Shown here piece after piece: positions 1 through 11,929 of a stretch of DNA of 64,000 nucleotides. The DNA is from Eurosta solidaginis (Eukaryota; Arthropoda; Insecta; Diptera; Tephritidae). A model generated the notes under the pieces. It saw only the letters and a list, made by a program, of their open reading frames with translations, ran no database searches and was not told the origin of the DNA. The DNA lies in the NCBI RefSeq assembly GCF_040869045.1, contig NC_090319.1, forward strand, positions 360,857,739-360,921,738, in the 5' to 3' direction. The translations under genes were made by a program, and so were the position numbers. Position 1 is the first letter of the stretch, and each line of letters starts with the position of its first letter.

Positions 1-419
1 TCAGCGAAAAATGTGTCCTTATATAAAGGCATATTCTTGCTGAACTTTCGATTTTAAAAGTTTGACATAGAAATTGTAAAAATATTTATCAGAAATAAAA
101 GTATAAAGATGGAGAGCAATTAATTGACTATATGTGACCCGTTCTATGAAAAGGTGGCTTATGACTCAAAAAAGAAATTGCGAGAAACAGCTGTTAAAGA
201 TAAACAATGCATTTCTTCAGGACGTTTGTGCTCTTTTTCATTTTTTAGTCGGATATATTGATAAGTTGACTGCTTTTCTGCCAACTTTCCAATCCATGTA
301 ATGTGCGCTCCACTTTTATATTTTTATTTCTCATAAATATTTTTACAATTTCTAGTCAAAATTTTAAAATCAAAGTTCAGCAAGAATATGTCTTTATATA
401 AGGAGGCATTTTTCGCTGA
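1..419. mobile_element. MITE-like element with ~105-bp terminal inverted repeats
   Basis: The first ~110 bases are the imperfect reverse complement of about 310-419. Both ends read TCAGCGAAAAATG inward, and the arms share the stretch around TTCTTGCTGAACTTT. The middle ~190 bp is unrelated and has no ORF. The left terminus coincides with the window edge, so a target-site duplication cannot be checked. It is a non-autonomous long-TIR or foldback MITE; the superfamily is unknown. Confidence 0.7.
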
Positions 420-1165
420 TTTTTGTCCATTAATATAAAGGAAATACTTAACATTTTTTTATTTTCCTTTTATTTATACATACATACAGATGTGTTCATA
501 CTTATTGAAATATGCTTATGAATGATTTTGAAAAAAGAAAAAAATCACTTCAATACAGATAATAATTTTTTAATTCGTATAGCATTACAATTGGAAGCAT
601 TGAGGGGCATCCTATGCAAGCAATTTATAAGCGTGGGAATTAATATACTTTATATTATTTAGCATTGTTTTATGTGTATGAATCGATGTGCGGAGATGCA
701 GCTCCCCTCCATAAATACCACAATAAGTTTTCACTTGTTGTCGTCAAGATTCACACAAGTTGTTTACAATGTTTGCAATTGCTGCAAGTACATAGTATTT
801 ACTATCATTTTTATTTTTTTGTTTTAACGCTCTTTTGCTTATAAATATTTATATATCAGTATACGCACTTTTAAACATGTATGTATATGTATGTATTATA
901 CACATTTCACGTCTTGCTTTAAAAAAATTTGATAGCCTATTTGTCATTGACTACAGTGAATCTGCACGAAGCGCTCACGTGTGGGCTATTGTTATTGTTA
1001 TTGGATTTGTTGATTGTGATAATGCATTTACATGTTATTCGCAAACAATAAAGCATATACAAAAGCCACACATTTTTCTCAACAAAAACAATTGCTTTTT
1101 GCAAGACATTTTTTTCGCTTGCATTTGCTTATTTATGTAGGCACATTAGAATGCTTCATCAGATC
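420..1165. other. AT-rich sequence without recognised content
   Basis: The stretch is AT-rich. A short reading frame at 835-1140 has no recognisable domain, and its composition matches the surrounding non-coding DNA. Nothing else is supported here. Confidence 0.5.
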
Positions 1166-1167
1166 GC

Positions 1168-2045
1168 AAAATGTATGAGATTTTAAAACTTCCGAGCAAT
1201 ATTTTGTTTATCGAGAAATATTTAGCTTTTTTTATAGTTTAAATGGTTGTTTTGTACGATATGGGGTTTATGGCGTAATGTAATGTAAATTTATTTATTT
1301 TTTTCATCTATAATTTTTAAATTGGTCATATAATTTTATGTAATTTAAAGTTTTGTTTTTGTATTTAATAATTTGGGAAATTTTTAAACAACGTAACATC
1401 AGGACGGACAAGGCGACAGCTGTTTCGATTATACCTTGTACATCTCTTCAAAGCCTTTTCTCCTGGGAGTGGGATTTGAACCCGTACTCCTACGATGGTT
1501 GAAGTGCTAAAAACGCATTCAGCCACGTCATGCCTTAGTTGTTGTAAACTTTATCCCAATTGCCTTCTTTGCATATTTTAAGTTTTAAGTTTTTTTATTT
1601 CTTTCACTTTTTCTTTTTTTTTCAATTCTTGTACTTTTTTTTAAGTCTTGTACTTTTTTTTGATTCTTGTTTTTTATTGTGTTATAATCAGTTACTTAAT
1701 TTTTTTTTTTTTTAATTTTTTTAATTAATACATTTTTTTATTTATTTTTTTTTTTTTTTGAATGATTTTTTTTTGTATTTTTGTTCTTTTTTAATTTTTG
1801 TTCTTTTTTCAATCCCTGTTCTTTTAATTTTCGTCCTCTATTTAATCTTTGTTCTTTGCATGTATGATATTTTAAAACTTCCGAGAAATATTATGTTTAT
1901 GGAGCTTTTTTTTTTTTATAGTTTAAATGGTTATTTTGGAGGTAGTTTTGTACTATTTGGGGTTTATGGCGCAATGTAATGTTCATTTCTTGAATTTTTT
2001 TTATTTCGTCTATATTTTTAAAATTTTTCATATAATTTTTATTTT
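1168..2045. repeat. Diverged direct repeat pair (1168-1345 and 1860-2045)
   Basis: The two blocks share ordered motifs: TTTTAAAACTTCCGAG, AGCTTTTTTTATAGTTTAAATGG-type sequence, then GGGGTTTATGGCG and a TAATGT run leading to a TCATATAATTTT segment. They are old duplicates about 690 bp apart. The gap holds a SINE and T-rich DNA, so either the repeat was duplicated or two copies of one unknown element lie here. Confidence 0.6.
1391..1537 (-). mobile_element. tRNA-derived SINE (family B)
   Basis: On the minus strand the sequence has a pol III A-box-like block (TGGCTGAATGCG, near 1514-1525) and about 40 bases later a B box (GGGTTCAAATCCC, near 1470-1483). A non-tRNA body runs leftward to about 1391. 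The acceptor stem does not pair, so this is a SINE head rather than a tRNA gene. It sits inside the direct-repeat pair. Confidence 0.65.
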
Positions 2046-2170
2046 AATTTTTATTTAAATTTTTTTTTTTACTTTTTTTTGAATTTTTTTATTCTTATTC
2101 TTTTAATATGTTATAATAATTTTTTTCTTTTATTTTTTTTTATTTTTTTAGTCTTTTTTTCCTTTTTAGT
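1560..2170. repeat. T-rich low-complexity tract
   Basis: Long runs of T alternate with TTCTTGTAC/TTTTGTTC-like words. The tract overlaps the second block of the direct repeat and ends at the HINE. A 73-codon frame here is low-complexity and not credible as a gene. Similar TTTTGTTC words return at 4621-4700 beyond the HINE, so the HINE probably inserted into this tract. Confidence 0.7.
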
Positions 2171-2177
2171 TGTTTTT

Positions 2178-4620
2178 TATACTCAGCTGAGCAGAGCTCA
2201 CAGAGTATATTAACTTTGTTCGCATAACGGTAATCCGTAACGGCATAAACTAATCGAGATAGATGTAGACTTCTATATATCAAAATGATCTGGGCGAAAA
2301 AATAAATTCATTTAGCCATGTCCGTCCGTCCGTCCGTCCGTAAACACGATAACTTGAGTAAATTTTGAGGTGTCTTGATAAAATTTGGTATGTAAGTTCC
2401 TGGGCACTCATCTCAGATCCCTATTTAAAATGAACGAAATCGGAACATAACCATGCCCACTTTTTCGATATCGAAAATTTCGAAAACGGAAAAAGTGCGA
2501 TAATTCATTACCAAAGACGCTTAAAGCGATGAAACTTGGTAGGTGGGTTGACCTTATGACGCAGATTAGAAAATTAGTAAAATTTTGGACAGTGGACGTG
2601 GCACCGCCCACTTTTAAAAGAAGGTAATTTCAAAGTTTTGCAAGCTGTAATTTGGCAGACGTTGAAGATATGATAAAATTTGGCACGAAATTTACTCCTA
2701 TTACTATATGTGTGCTAAGTAAAAATTAGCAAAATCGGATTACGAACACGTCCACTTTTAAAAAAAAAATTTTTTTAAGTGAAATTTTAACAAAAAATTT
2801 AATATCTTTACAGTATATAAGTAAATTATGTCAACATTCAACTCCAGTAATGATATGGTGCAACAGAATACAAAAATAAAAGAAAATTTCAAAATGGGCG
2901 TGGTACGCCCTTTTTAATTTAGTTCGTCTAGAATACTTTTAATGCCATAAGTCGAACAAAAATTTACCAATCCTTGTGACATAGATTCTATGAAGATAAC
3001 TGTTTTCTGTGAAAAAGGGCGAAATCGGTTGAAGCCACGCCCAGTTTTTATACACATTCGTTCGTCAGTCCTTCCGCTCGGCCGTTAACACGATAACTTG
3101 AGCAAAAATCGATATATCTTTACTAAACTTAGTTCACGTACTTATCTGAACTCACTTTATCTTGGTACAAAAAATGGCCGAAATCCGACTGTGACCACGC
3201 CCACTTTTTCGATATCGAAAATTACGAAAAAGGAAAAAAATGCCATAATTCTATACCAAATATGAAAAAAGAGATGAAACATGGTAATTGGATTGGTTTA
3301 TTGACGCAAAATATAACTTTAGAAAAAAACTTTATAAAATGGTTGTGACACCTACCATATTAAGTAGAAGAAAATGAAAAAGTTCTGCAGGGCGAAATAA
3401 AAAACCCTTAAAATCTTGGCAGGTATTACATATATAAATAAATTAGCGGTATCCAACAGATGATGTTCTGGGTCACCCTGGTCCACATTTTGGTCGATAT
3501 CTCGAAAACGCCTTCACATATACAACTAAGGGCCACTCCCTTTTAAAACCCTCATTAATACCTTTAATTTGATACCCATATCATAGAAACACATTATAGA
3601 GTCACCCCTGGTCCACCTTTATGGTGATATCTCGAAAAGGCGTCCACCTATAGAACTAGGGCCCACTCCCTTTAAAAGTACTCATTAGCACCTTTCATTT
3701 GATTCCCATATCGTACAAACACATTCTAGTGTCACCTCTGGTCCACCTTTATGGCGATATCTCGAAAAGGCGTCCACCTATAGAACTAAGGCCCACTCCC
3801 TTTTAAAATACTCATTAACACCTTTCATTTGATTCCCATATCGTACAAACTCATTCTAGAGTCACCCCTGGTCCACCTTTATGGCGATATCTCGAAAGGG
3901 CGTCCACCTATAGCACTAAGGCCCACTCCCTTTTAAAATACTCATTAACGCCTTTCATTTGATTCCCATATCGTACAAACACATTCTAGAATCACCCCTG
4001 GTCCACCTTTATGGCGATATCTCGAAAAGGCGTCCACCTATAGCACTAAGGCCCACTCCCTTTTAAAATACTCATTAACACCTTTCATTTGATTCCCATA
4101 TCGTACAAACACATTCTAGTGTCACCTCTGGTCCACCTTTATGGCGATATCTCGAAAAGGCGTCCACCTATAGAACTAAGGCCCACTCCCTTTTAAAATA
4201 CTCATTAACACCTTTCATTTGATTCCCATATCGTACAAACACATTCTAGTATCACCTCTGGTCCACCTTTATGGCGATATCTCGAAAAGGCGTCCACCTA
4301 TAGAACTAAGGCTCACTCCCTTTTAAAATACTCATTAACACCTTTCATTTGATACCCATATCGTACAACACATATTCTAGATTCACCTCTGGTCCACCTT
4401 TATGGCGATATCCTGAAATGGCGTCCACCTATAAAACTATGGCCACTCCCTTTTAAAATACTCTTTAATACCTTTCATTTGAAACCCATGTCATACAAAC
4501 ACATTCCAGGGTTACCCTAGGTTAATTTTGCTAAATGGTGATTTTCCCTTATTTTGTCTCCAAAACTCTCAGCTGAGTATGTAATGTTCGGTTACACCCG
4601 AACTTAGCCTACCTTACTTG
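2178..4620 (+). mobile_element. DINE-1-like Helentron-associated element (HINE), copy 1
   Basis: The 5' end is TATACTCAGCTGAGC with a subterminal inverted partner (CTCAGCTGAGTAT, 4569-4581). A (GTCC)n microsatellite lies near 2323-2342, the middle holds 130-bp tandem repeats, and the 3' end is a hairpin (GTTCGG...CCGAAC) followed by CTTACTTG before a T run. No target-site duplication is visible. This is the architecture of Drosophila DINE-1/INE-1 elements, which are moved by Helentrons and insert next to T. It has no coding capacity. The inverse-oriented copy at 13541-17279 shares both ends. Confidence 0.8.
3471..4500 (+). repeat. 130-bp tandem repeat array inside HINE copy 1
   Basis: About eight monomers repeat at exactly 130 bp: GGTCCACCTTTATGG starts near 3610, 3740, 3870, 4000, 4130 and 4260. 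Each carries a GATATCTCGAAAAGG block and a CCCACTCCCTTTTAAAA block. The first and last monomers are diverged, as expected for an array homogenised from the middle. Confidence 0.9.
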
Positions 4621-4949
4621 TTTTTTTTTTGTGTTCTTTTTTGATTTTTGTTCTTTTTTACTTTTTGTTCTTTTTTCATTTTGTGTTCTGCTTTTAATTT
4701 TTTTGTTCTACAAACTTTTAAGAGAGTCACCCTAATGTATGTAAATATGTGCGCCTATTAAAATTTTCAAAGCTTCGCAATTTAAGTTTTTGGTGTTTTG
4801 TGCTGCGGGTGTTCGGCTTGTGTGGGCTGACTTCGGACTTTCTTTAGCAGTGACAATTGCTTTTTGCCACAAAGCTACATAGCAATATTTTTTATATCCA
4901 TATACATATGTATACACAGTATGAACAACAAATTTGTTTTATATGAAAG

Positions 4950-5500
4950 AAATTCTAACACACCCTTTAGAAAAAAAAATTGTCAAACATCATTGCAAAT
5001 TTTGGGAGACCTATAACTTGTTGTTGTTGTTGCTGTAGCGATAAAACACTCACCGAAGGGTTTGGGGATTGTTATCGATTTTGATGGTCCTTTGCCAGAT
5101 AACGATCCGGTACATGTAGGTAACAAGCACCATTAAGGTACTAGCCCGGCCATCTCAGGAACGATTTAATATGACCACATCGAACTATCTATGAATTTGG
5201 GGTCACCAGAGCCTCGGCTGCTAAAGAAAGGGTTGCGTTACTCAACCACTTGAATCATTTGGTTATTTAAGTAGCCGCTTGGGACAGGCGTATCTGCCGC
5301 GGGTATGTTCTAAGGCCCCAAACCGGCTTCGGGTACTGATAACGTGTACTTTGTTAAACTTTTTGATTAGGCGACAAATCTGTACACAAGGAACTCGAAA
5401 TAAAAAGTTTGATATTTTCGTAAAATTATGACGAGTTTTCAATTTTTTTCGAAAAGGTTTTTGAGATTGTTTTGCATAGTTTCAGTTGCAAAACTCAATT
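4950..5500 (+). repeat. Dispersed repeat split by an insertion (4950-5015 and 5376-5500)
   Basis: Both flanks match, in order, the repeat at 61020-61195: an AACACCCTT..AGAAAAAAA block, then ACTC.AAATAAAAAGTT, ATTTTCGTA.AATT and GTTTTGCATAG.TTCAGTT words. The intervening 5018-5345 is a separate inserted element. Short frames in the region lack recognisable domains. Confidence 0.45.
5018..5345 (-). mobile_element. (CAA)n-tailed non-autonomous retroelement, fragment 1
   Basis: The left edge is (TTG)n followed by CTGTAGCGAT. Read on the minus strand this is a 3' end GCTACA(GCAA)(CAA)n, nearly the tail of the LINE at 19817-23847. The body has a conserved order: GATGGTCCTTTGCC, GATCCGGTA, GTAACAAGCACCATTAAGG, then TCAGGAACGATTTA. 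The same order occurs at 46600-46897 on the opposite strand and partly at 10365-10490. It probably uses the LINE machinery through the shared tail; its exact class is unknown. Confidence 0.55.
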
Positions 5501-5774
5501 GGTAAAAAATCTGACTTTCCATAGGTTTACTAGTAGTTAGTTGACACATACTGCAGAAATAACCATCTCTAACTATTTTGTGGGCATTGGTCATACAAAA
5601 GTGGTAAGATTTTTTCAAAGAAAACAAACAGGTAATAGTGCACATACAGTTAGCTCGTTAGCTAGTTTCCTTTCCTACTGTATATATATTCATGACGTTA
5701 AAAATATTTTCAGTGTTGCAATCACACATTTAAATTCTTTGAGAATTATTTTTTCTACTTTAGAAACTGCAATT

Positions 5775-7240
5775 TTTCCATTTCTTCTTTTTGTTGAGAA
5801 TGTTATGATTCTCTAGTTGAGCGACTGTTGAAAAACTGCGCTTGAGGTTTAAGAACTATGTTCTTAACATGAGCTCTTAAGCTACTCAAATTTAAGTGTT
5901 TATTGAGGAATCTTGCACTTCAGCGGGGCTTCAGGTTTGTAGTTATTCGAAAACATTTTCAATATGTTAAAAACAATTCAAAATGCAGTCCAGAAGACGA
6001 CTATTTTTTATTTCCCATTACTGTAAATGTATATCTAAGTAGGAATGTATGTACTATGAAAGTTCGTCAATCATCGGTAAGTAACTGCTGTCATGCCTTG
6101 TTCTGCTATTCGTCAAGCTATTTCAACCAAACTCGTGTCTCTCTTCCCATTTCTTTTCAGTTGAGGTGTCTGCATCGAATGGCAGATTATTGCATTTGTC
6201 GCTTTGTTGCATTTATTTTTTCTGTTTTTTAGCTTTATTTTCGATTAATTAATTGTTTTCATATTTGCTTGCATTGTTCAACCACTTTTTTTTCTATTCA
6301 GCTTTTGTTTTTTTTTTTCGATTCATAGCAAGTCTTTGTTGACAATTAATTGTTGACATTGTTAATGATAATTCGTTGCGCCAATTAAATTTTCACCTGA
6401 TTTTGTTTTTATAGTTTATGCATATATGTTTCTATGTATGTGTATATACTTTTATTGGCATGTCAAATAAACGAAAGTAAAAGTATTTTGATTTATATTA
6501 TGGCCGCGTGATGCCTGGTTTTTTATTGTTTAAAATATCTAAAATATCTAAATTAAATTACCCATTGATAAAATTTAAAATTAGTTTGTAAAATGAAAAT
6601 GTTAATGCGCCATTATTTAGCCTAGACTATTGTAGTTGACAGCAACAAACATCAAGTTAATATCCAACCGGATTCTCAATTATTCCTCGAACAGTTGAGA
6701 AATGTATAGTTCTCAAGTTGATACCCACTGTCATTATCCATTTACTATCAAACCTTTGAGAAATGTATGGTTCTCAAGTTGATATCCAATATCATTCTCC
6801 AGTTTTTTCTTTACCTTTGAGAAATTTGTTATACTCAAGTTGATATCCAGCATTTCAAACATTCTTCTTTGTCGTACCAAAATAATAACGGTTTTTTTTT
6901 TTTAAAACGCTCTGATTCGTTCGAGAAATTTGAAATTTTCAAGTTGATATCCAAATGCATTTTCCACATATTCTCCAACTCTTGAGAAATGTACAGTTCT
7001 CGAGCTGATACCCAGCTTCATTATACAATAATTTTCCAACCTTTGAGAAATTATTGGTCTCAAGTTGATATTTAATATCATTTTGCAGTTGTCCCCTAGC
7101 CTTTGAGAAATTTGTAATTCTCAAGTTGGTATCCAGCATTTTAGTTAGCATTCCTCTTTTTGTAGAGAACGCTCTAATTTTCAACTTGAGCGACTGTGGA
7201 GAAACATTGCTTGTGCATTGTTCGAGCTCTAGTCTTAATT
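5775..7240. repeat. Diverged direct repeat pair (5775-5880 and 7140-7240)
   Basis: Both blocks contain CTTTTTGT.GAGAA, a CTCTA.TTGAGCGACTGT stretch and a following GAGCTCT..TCTTAA segment. Spacing is about 1.36 kb, with unrelated AT-rich DNA and a minisatellite between them. Short frames in this interval (5541-5816, 5903-6232) show no domain, and I do not call genes. Confidence 0.45.
6665..7150. repeat. ~80-bp minisatellite
   Basis: About six diverged units contain CC(T)TTGAGAAAT followed by TTCTCAAGTTGATATCCA. A single related unit appears again near 60215-60255. The unit is far more conserved at the GAGAAAT..CTCAAGTTGATA core than between cores. A frame on the minus strand across it only reflects the repeat. 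Confidence 0.75.
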
Positions 7241-9115
7241 TTTATTGGAATAGCAAAAAAGTAATAAAAGTAAAAACTGTCCACGTTTGTAATACTCCTG
7301 TAAACTTTTGCCGCTATGACTACAAACTTTTGCCATTATCACCACAGCAACAATCTGCACTAATTACATTAAAGCAGCGGTGCATTGCAACTATATAGTT
7401 TTGGAAAGGACTGACCTTTGGCTACATTAGACATCATTAATCAGGGTATAATTTATCTTTAGAGATTTCACGAAGCTCAGTGCTTTCTCAGCTAAACTCA
7501 GATCATACTTTCCAAGTAAAGGATGCAAGTTGTCAAATGCATTTTAATGTCCGTTTTGTTGTGTTGATATCTCTACCGCAAGCCTTGATTATATTAACTT
7601 TGGATTTTATTGTGATTTTTTTGAAGCGGATTATACAAAAAAGTTCAAGATAAGGAATTTGCAGATCACCCTTAAGCATACAACTTATATGCTTACAATT
7701 TTGACTGCGGCTGCAAAATGTTGCAGAGGTCAAAAAGGCTGTTTCCATTGCATTTGCATTGTTTATCACCATCCGTTCTCGAGTGGTAAACTTTTCGAAC
7801 CGTAAGACCTTCTCCTTTGCACATAACACCTCTAGTGAGGCCCCCATTTAATGAAGCTAGTTCCGCTTTAAAATTCTTCAATATGTTTTAATTTTCTATA
7901 TTTTCGTCGGTCTTATTTTCCATCTCGATAGCATCCGAGCATCCCACATTGCCGTCTGAGCTAAGTGATAACAAGCCTATCGCACAAAACGACTATAACG
8001 CCTCAGTTATATAATCTAGGGAAGACCACCGCCTAGAGTCGCACCTTCTGTCATTAGATAAGACGTTTGGGTGAAAGTTTGCGTGGGTTACGTCTTTCGG
8101 AAATCTAGTCAATCATTGCTGCTCATAGTCTATCATAAATTGATCTAACACGCAAAGAGTACTAAATACTATATGCTATGGGTTGGTGAAATATTTTAAC
8201 AATAGATTTGCTTAAAAGCTTGCTATCACCGTCTGCACACACCCCCACTCGTTTTAATACCTATTACAAATTTATCAGATTCTACAATCAGCCCACACAT
8301 TTAACTATAAACAAAACGACACAGTTACGCGCATTTCACACCAATAAATGAAAAGGCTCGGAAACAAAGCAATTATCGATCGCTGACCGCATCGAAGACC
8401 TTTTGAAGCATAATCGTGTAAACGAAACAAAGGAGAAGGCGTCGCAAAAGGGGCCAAATGAAACCTCGCGCGCGCAAACTATGTCCAATCAAAGCAACAA
8501 TTACTTGTAACAAATCCACTTAGCTAGCAAATTTTAATTTTTCTTTTCTCTCGCCTTCATGTTGCCTATTGCCCTTGATACACTTCTAGTCGATAGTGTA
8601 ATGTGTGGGTACATGAGTATTTTTGTAATTTTTTTTTGTGGCTTTTAACGCTCGCGCCTATGCCTATGATAGCTTACCCCAGTTTCGCTAGCACTTTAAG
8701 CTAGTTTTCTAGCAAGAATTTTTATGCTAATTTCCCATTCAATAAGGTATCTTTTTTGCATAACATTTTCTTTCATGGTGCTGTGGCGCGCAGAAATGCA
8801 TGAAAGGAAATTTCCGTCAGTTTGTGCGATAACCAAACAAGAACGTTGATGGAAAACGTTGTCGAAGAAAAACCGGATAGAATAGTAGAACATTGATATA
8901 ACTGGTGGCACGAAAGGTTTGACGCCTTTGAAACGCTAATTTTCAATGTTTACGAGAATATTTTTTTACAAGTTTTCACGTAATGTCGTTGTTTGTGTAG
9001 GAGTGTCGTGGCATCGAACAAGATAAAGGGTTTATACTTTGTTTAAGCTGAAGTTAGAGGTTTAAACCTGTATCCGCGCCGTGGAAAAAACTTTAAATGG
9101 GCATTGAAAAGATAA
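7240..9115. other. No feature supported
   Basis: Mixed AT-rich and moderately GC sequence has short frames in several phases, none with a recognisable domain or a coherent splice-site set. Around 8340-8510 the composition is less AT-rich, but stops interrupt every frame. Confidence 0.4.
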
Positions 9116-9159
9116 GAGCAAGCTGGATGTGATCTTTAAAGTCACAAAGAAACTGTTTC

Positions 9160-9830
9160 AAGTCAAGCACGTGCGATGAATTTGTATGTGGAGTTATGCC
9201 AGGTAAACCTCGTTCTGAGATTTCAATACATGATTCTTGCAATAGATGAAACAGTTGTTCCAAGCGCTCAACTTCACCCTGAATACTGTAACTCTTGCTT
9301 ATCCAGAAACATTTGCGACATACGCAATATAAGTCCTGCATGTACATTATACTGGGTCGATTTATTAACCGACCATCGATTTTTCGATAGGATTTGGGCT
9401 CAGGTAAAAAAGTTCCACTACGCATACCCCAAAAAAAAAATTATCGAGCCTGCGAAAAAAATGGCGAAAGGGTAAATTTTTCGACCAAAACATTCCCTAA
9501 AACCCAAAAAAAATTTTTTTTTTAAAACTGTTGTAAGACATTGGCCATAACAGTTTTTTGAGAAGAAAGAAATATTTTTTGGGTTCTGGGGAGTGTTTTG
9601 GTTGAAAAATTGACCCTTTCGCCATATTTTCTTTTCGCAGGCTCGAAAATAATTTTTTTGGGTATGCGTAGTGGAACTTTTTTTCCTGAGCCCAAATCCT
9701 ATCAAAAAATCGATGGCGCGATATCAGTTAACTTTCGTCCATACAAATCGACCCAGGTAATGTACATGTAACGTGTCCCGACATGACACCAACCAATATG
9801 CAATCAACGCATGCCGTGTAAAAATATCTG
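9160..9830 (+). pseudogene. LINE C-terminal relic interrupted by a MITE
   Basis: The translation from about 9176 aligns in order with the C-terminal region of the LINE at 19817-23847: LYVE.CQVN.VL matches its LYVG.CPVN.VL, and the segment around EYCNS..LSRN..DI matches GYCNR..LSRI.PDI, ending at the first half of the zinc knuckle. After the 412-bp insertion at 9348-9759 the sequence resumes with the ACGTGTCC.CATGACACCAACCA stretch of the knuckle. It is a decayed copy of the same LINE lineage. Confidence 0.7.
9348..9759. mobile_element. Hairpin MITE (long TIR) with 8-bp TSD, copy 1
   Basis: The terminal repeats exceed 100 bp (TATACTGGGTCGATTT at the left; the right end is the reverse complement of TACCTGGGTCGATTT). 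Both arms carry GGATTTGGGCTCAGG, AAGTTCCACTACGCATACCC and CCATCGATTTTT blocks. It is flanked by perfect ATGTACAT (9340-9347 and 9760-9767) and splits a LINE relic exactly. An 8-bp duplication suggests the hAT or P-like group. It has no ORF. Confidence 0.8.
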
Positions 9831-9837
9831 AAATCGA

Positions 9838-10065
9838 AATGTTACCGGTTTTCTATCGACTAATTATCGGTGATTATGAGTTCGATATTGGGTTTCAGAG
9901 GTGCGTTACAACAAATCAGAAACTCGTGGATAACAATCGGTAGCACGCCAATAACCTGACGATAACAAACCGACAATTCCTCGATAGGTCTATCGATAAA
10001 GATATCGAAAAAAGCCAATAACACTTCGATAACAAGCAGAGAGCTTGTCAATATAGTTTATTACC
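9838..10065. repeat. CGATAA-rich repeat, arm fragment
   Basis: It is dense in CGATAAC/GTTATCG words (CGATAACAAACCGACAA, TCGATAAAGATATCG) like the arms at 11930-12262, 50290-50840 and 63285-63720. No terminus is recognised. Confidence 0.5.
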
Positions 10066-10364
10066 GATGACAAGCCCATGAAGCTTGATTCCGCAAAAGT
10101 CCGAAATGGTCCCAAAATTATTTCGGAAAGGTCCAAAGTAGACGCGAGAATCTCCTGCAGTTATCGGAACTGATTCCGAAGTAGTACTTAGATCGTTACG
10201 AAAAGGTTTCGACCTTTATGAGGGAGTGGTATCAAAGTCATTTCAAAACTATCCCATTATTCCGATAATATTCGGGAGTTGTGAATTGATCCAACTACAG
10301 CATGGTCAAGATACCATTACATTTATCTTAATGCGCTGTCAAACACTCGAATCGCCCTGGTCTT

Positions 10365-10490
10365 CTTCTTCTTGTAGCGATAGTGAGACTCCCCAAAGTT
10401 TTAGGGAGTTTAATCGATTTTCGTGGTTCCTTGTCGGATTCTGATCCGGTACTGATCCGGCAAATAGCACCATTACACAAATGATGAGAG
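10365..10490 (-). mobile_element. (CAA)n-tail family fragment 2
   Basis: CTTGTAGCGATAGTGAGACTCCCCAAAG is followed by the GTTCCTT..CGGATTCTGATCCGGTACT and ATAGCACCATTA blocks in the same order as the element at 5018-5345. It is truncated at about 125 bp, with its tail to the left, so it lies on the minus strand. Confidence 0.45.
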
Positions 10491-11272
10491 TTCTATAGTG
10501 TACACTTTGATTACTCAACAAAAATCCGGTTATACGTAAGGATAACAAGGATATCGCATACGCAGCTTCTTCAGTGAGTTAATAGCAGGTGTTCACAACA
10601 AAAATTTAAAGCTACTTTTTGCAGCACTTTGTATTGTCAAAAATTTGCCAATTTATATGAGCAATTTATATAGCTGGCAAAACTCACAATAAAATTGCAC
10701 CAAATCAAATTGTTTGTTGCGGTGCAAAAACACAATAGTTCAAAATGCGTGAATATCAAAACACAAAAAAAGCATAGCTAATAGTATATTATATGTTGAT
10801 TACTGTGGCCCATTATCCACCATATGTATATAACGCAGTAGAACCTTATATATTAATAGTAACATGCGGACTAACAAAAGGGCATAGGTTTTGCTCAGCG
10901 CTCGAAACCATCTACAAACCAGTTCCATTCTAACCGCTTTACAGACCTGATTTTGCTTTAGAAGAACTCTCTAAAACTGTAAAAGATCAAAGTCATTTCT
11001 GACCAAGCGATGAACCACAATCGCTTAAACAAGTTTCGACCAGAGTGAATGTTGGAGCCGGAAAAAACACCACAGCCATTTAGTCGGTAAGAAGGTAAAA
11101 CTGCAAAGAGATAGATAGAGCAGAACATACTACATCAACCAGGCAGAACAGTAACATCATAAAGTGGCCATTAACAAAGTAAGCCAACTCTATGCTCATT
11201 TTTTTCCTATGATTTCAATGAAAAATTGAAAAATTTTTTGTCTGCTTTGTAAAAATGTGTGATATAAAAACA
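10491..11272. other. No feature supported
   Basis: AT-rich sequence. Short frames have no domain, and I see no repeat relation to the rest of the window. Confidence 0.4.
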
Positions 11273-11274
11273 TG

Positions 11275-11378
11275 TTGTTGTTATTGTAGCAGTGTTACAC
11301 TGAAATGACAGTCCTTGGTCGGGAAAAATCCCGAGTCGCTCTGGTACATAGAACCGACTGCCTTGGGAAGCGCAGCGA
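11275..11378 (-). mobile_element. Minimal LINE derivative: LINE 5' head joined to LINE tail
   Basis: On the minus strand it starts with GCTTCCCAAGGCAGT, the exact 5' end of the LINE at 19817. It follows that LINE for about 75 bp through the CGACTCGGGATTTTTCCCG hairpin and GACTGTCATTTCAGTGT. It then passes directly to a GCTACAATAACAACAAC tail like the LINE's 3' end. This is an internally deleted or SINE-like unit of ~100 bp that keeps only both termini. Confidence 0.7.
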
Positions 11379-11929
11379 AGATGTAAAAACATCGATGCTC
11401 ACGGTATGGGGAAATCTTGAATGTAAGAGTAAGGTGTCTTTGTAAGTGGTATGCTATATGGGGGAAACATACAGAATGTAAATGCTGGTGTAGGATGGAA
11501 TGTTGGTTAATGTATGGAGCAATTTACAACGTAAGCGTAAGTGTGGTCGCAACACTGTGGTAACAAGGTATGTGATAGAGTTCACATGAGCAAAATCACA
11601 CAGCAACTCAAGGCAAACACGTCACCTACATATATGTAAATAAAAGTCACTAAGCATATACATAATTTTTGTACACGCGAGTGCATGAACAGATAAATAC
11701 ACTGCTGTTTTGTAGGAAATAAAGAGCCAAAGATATAACAGCAAACATGAGCAAATACATGGTTACAAAAATAAAGCACGTGTTTAGGTATTCAGGTTTA
11801 AGGCGAAATTTGTTGTTTTTTGTTTAGTTTTTTTTGTTGTAGCATCTTTGTACATTATTTTCTTAGATTTATATGAAATAATAAAGTGCAAACAAAGAAA
11901 GAATATATAATAAGTGAACCAAAAAAAAA
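11379..11929. other. No feature supported
   Basis: AT-rich sequence with only short frames and no repeat family recognised. Confidence 0.4.

Noticed and set aside
5541..6232. Small genes at 5541-5816 and 5903-6232
   Set aside because: AT-rich frames with no domain, no coding bias and overlap with repeats.
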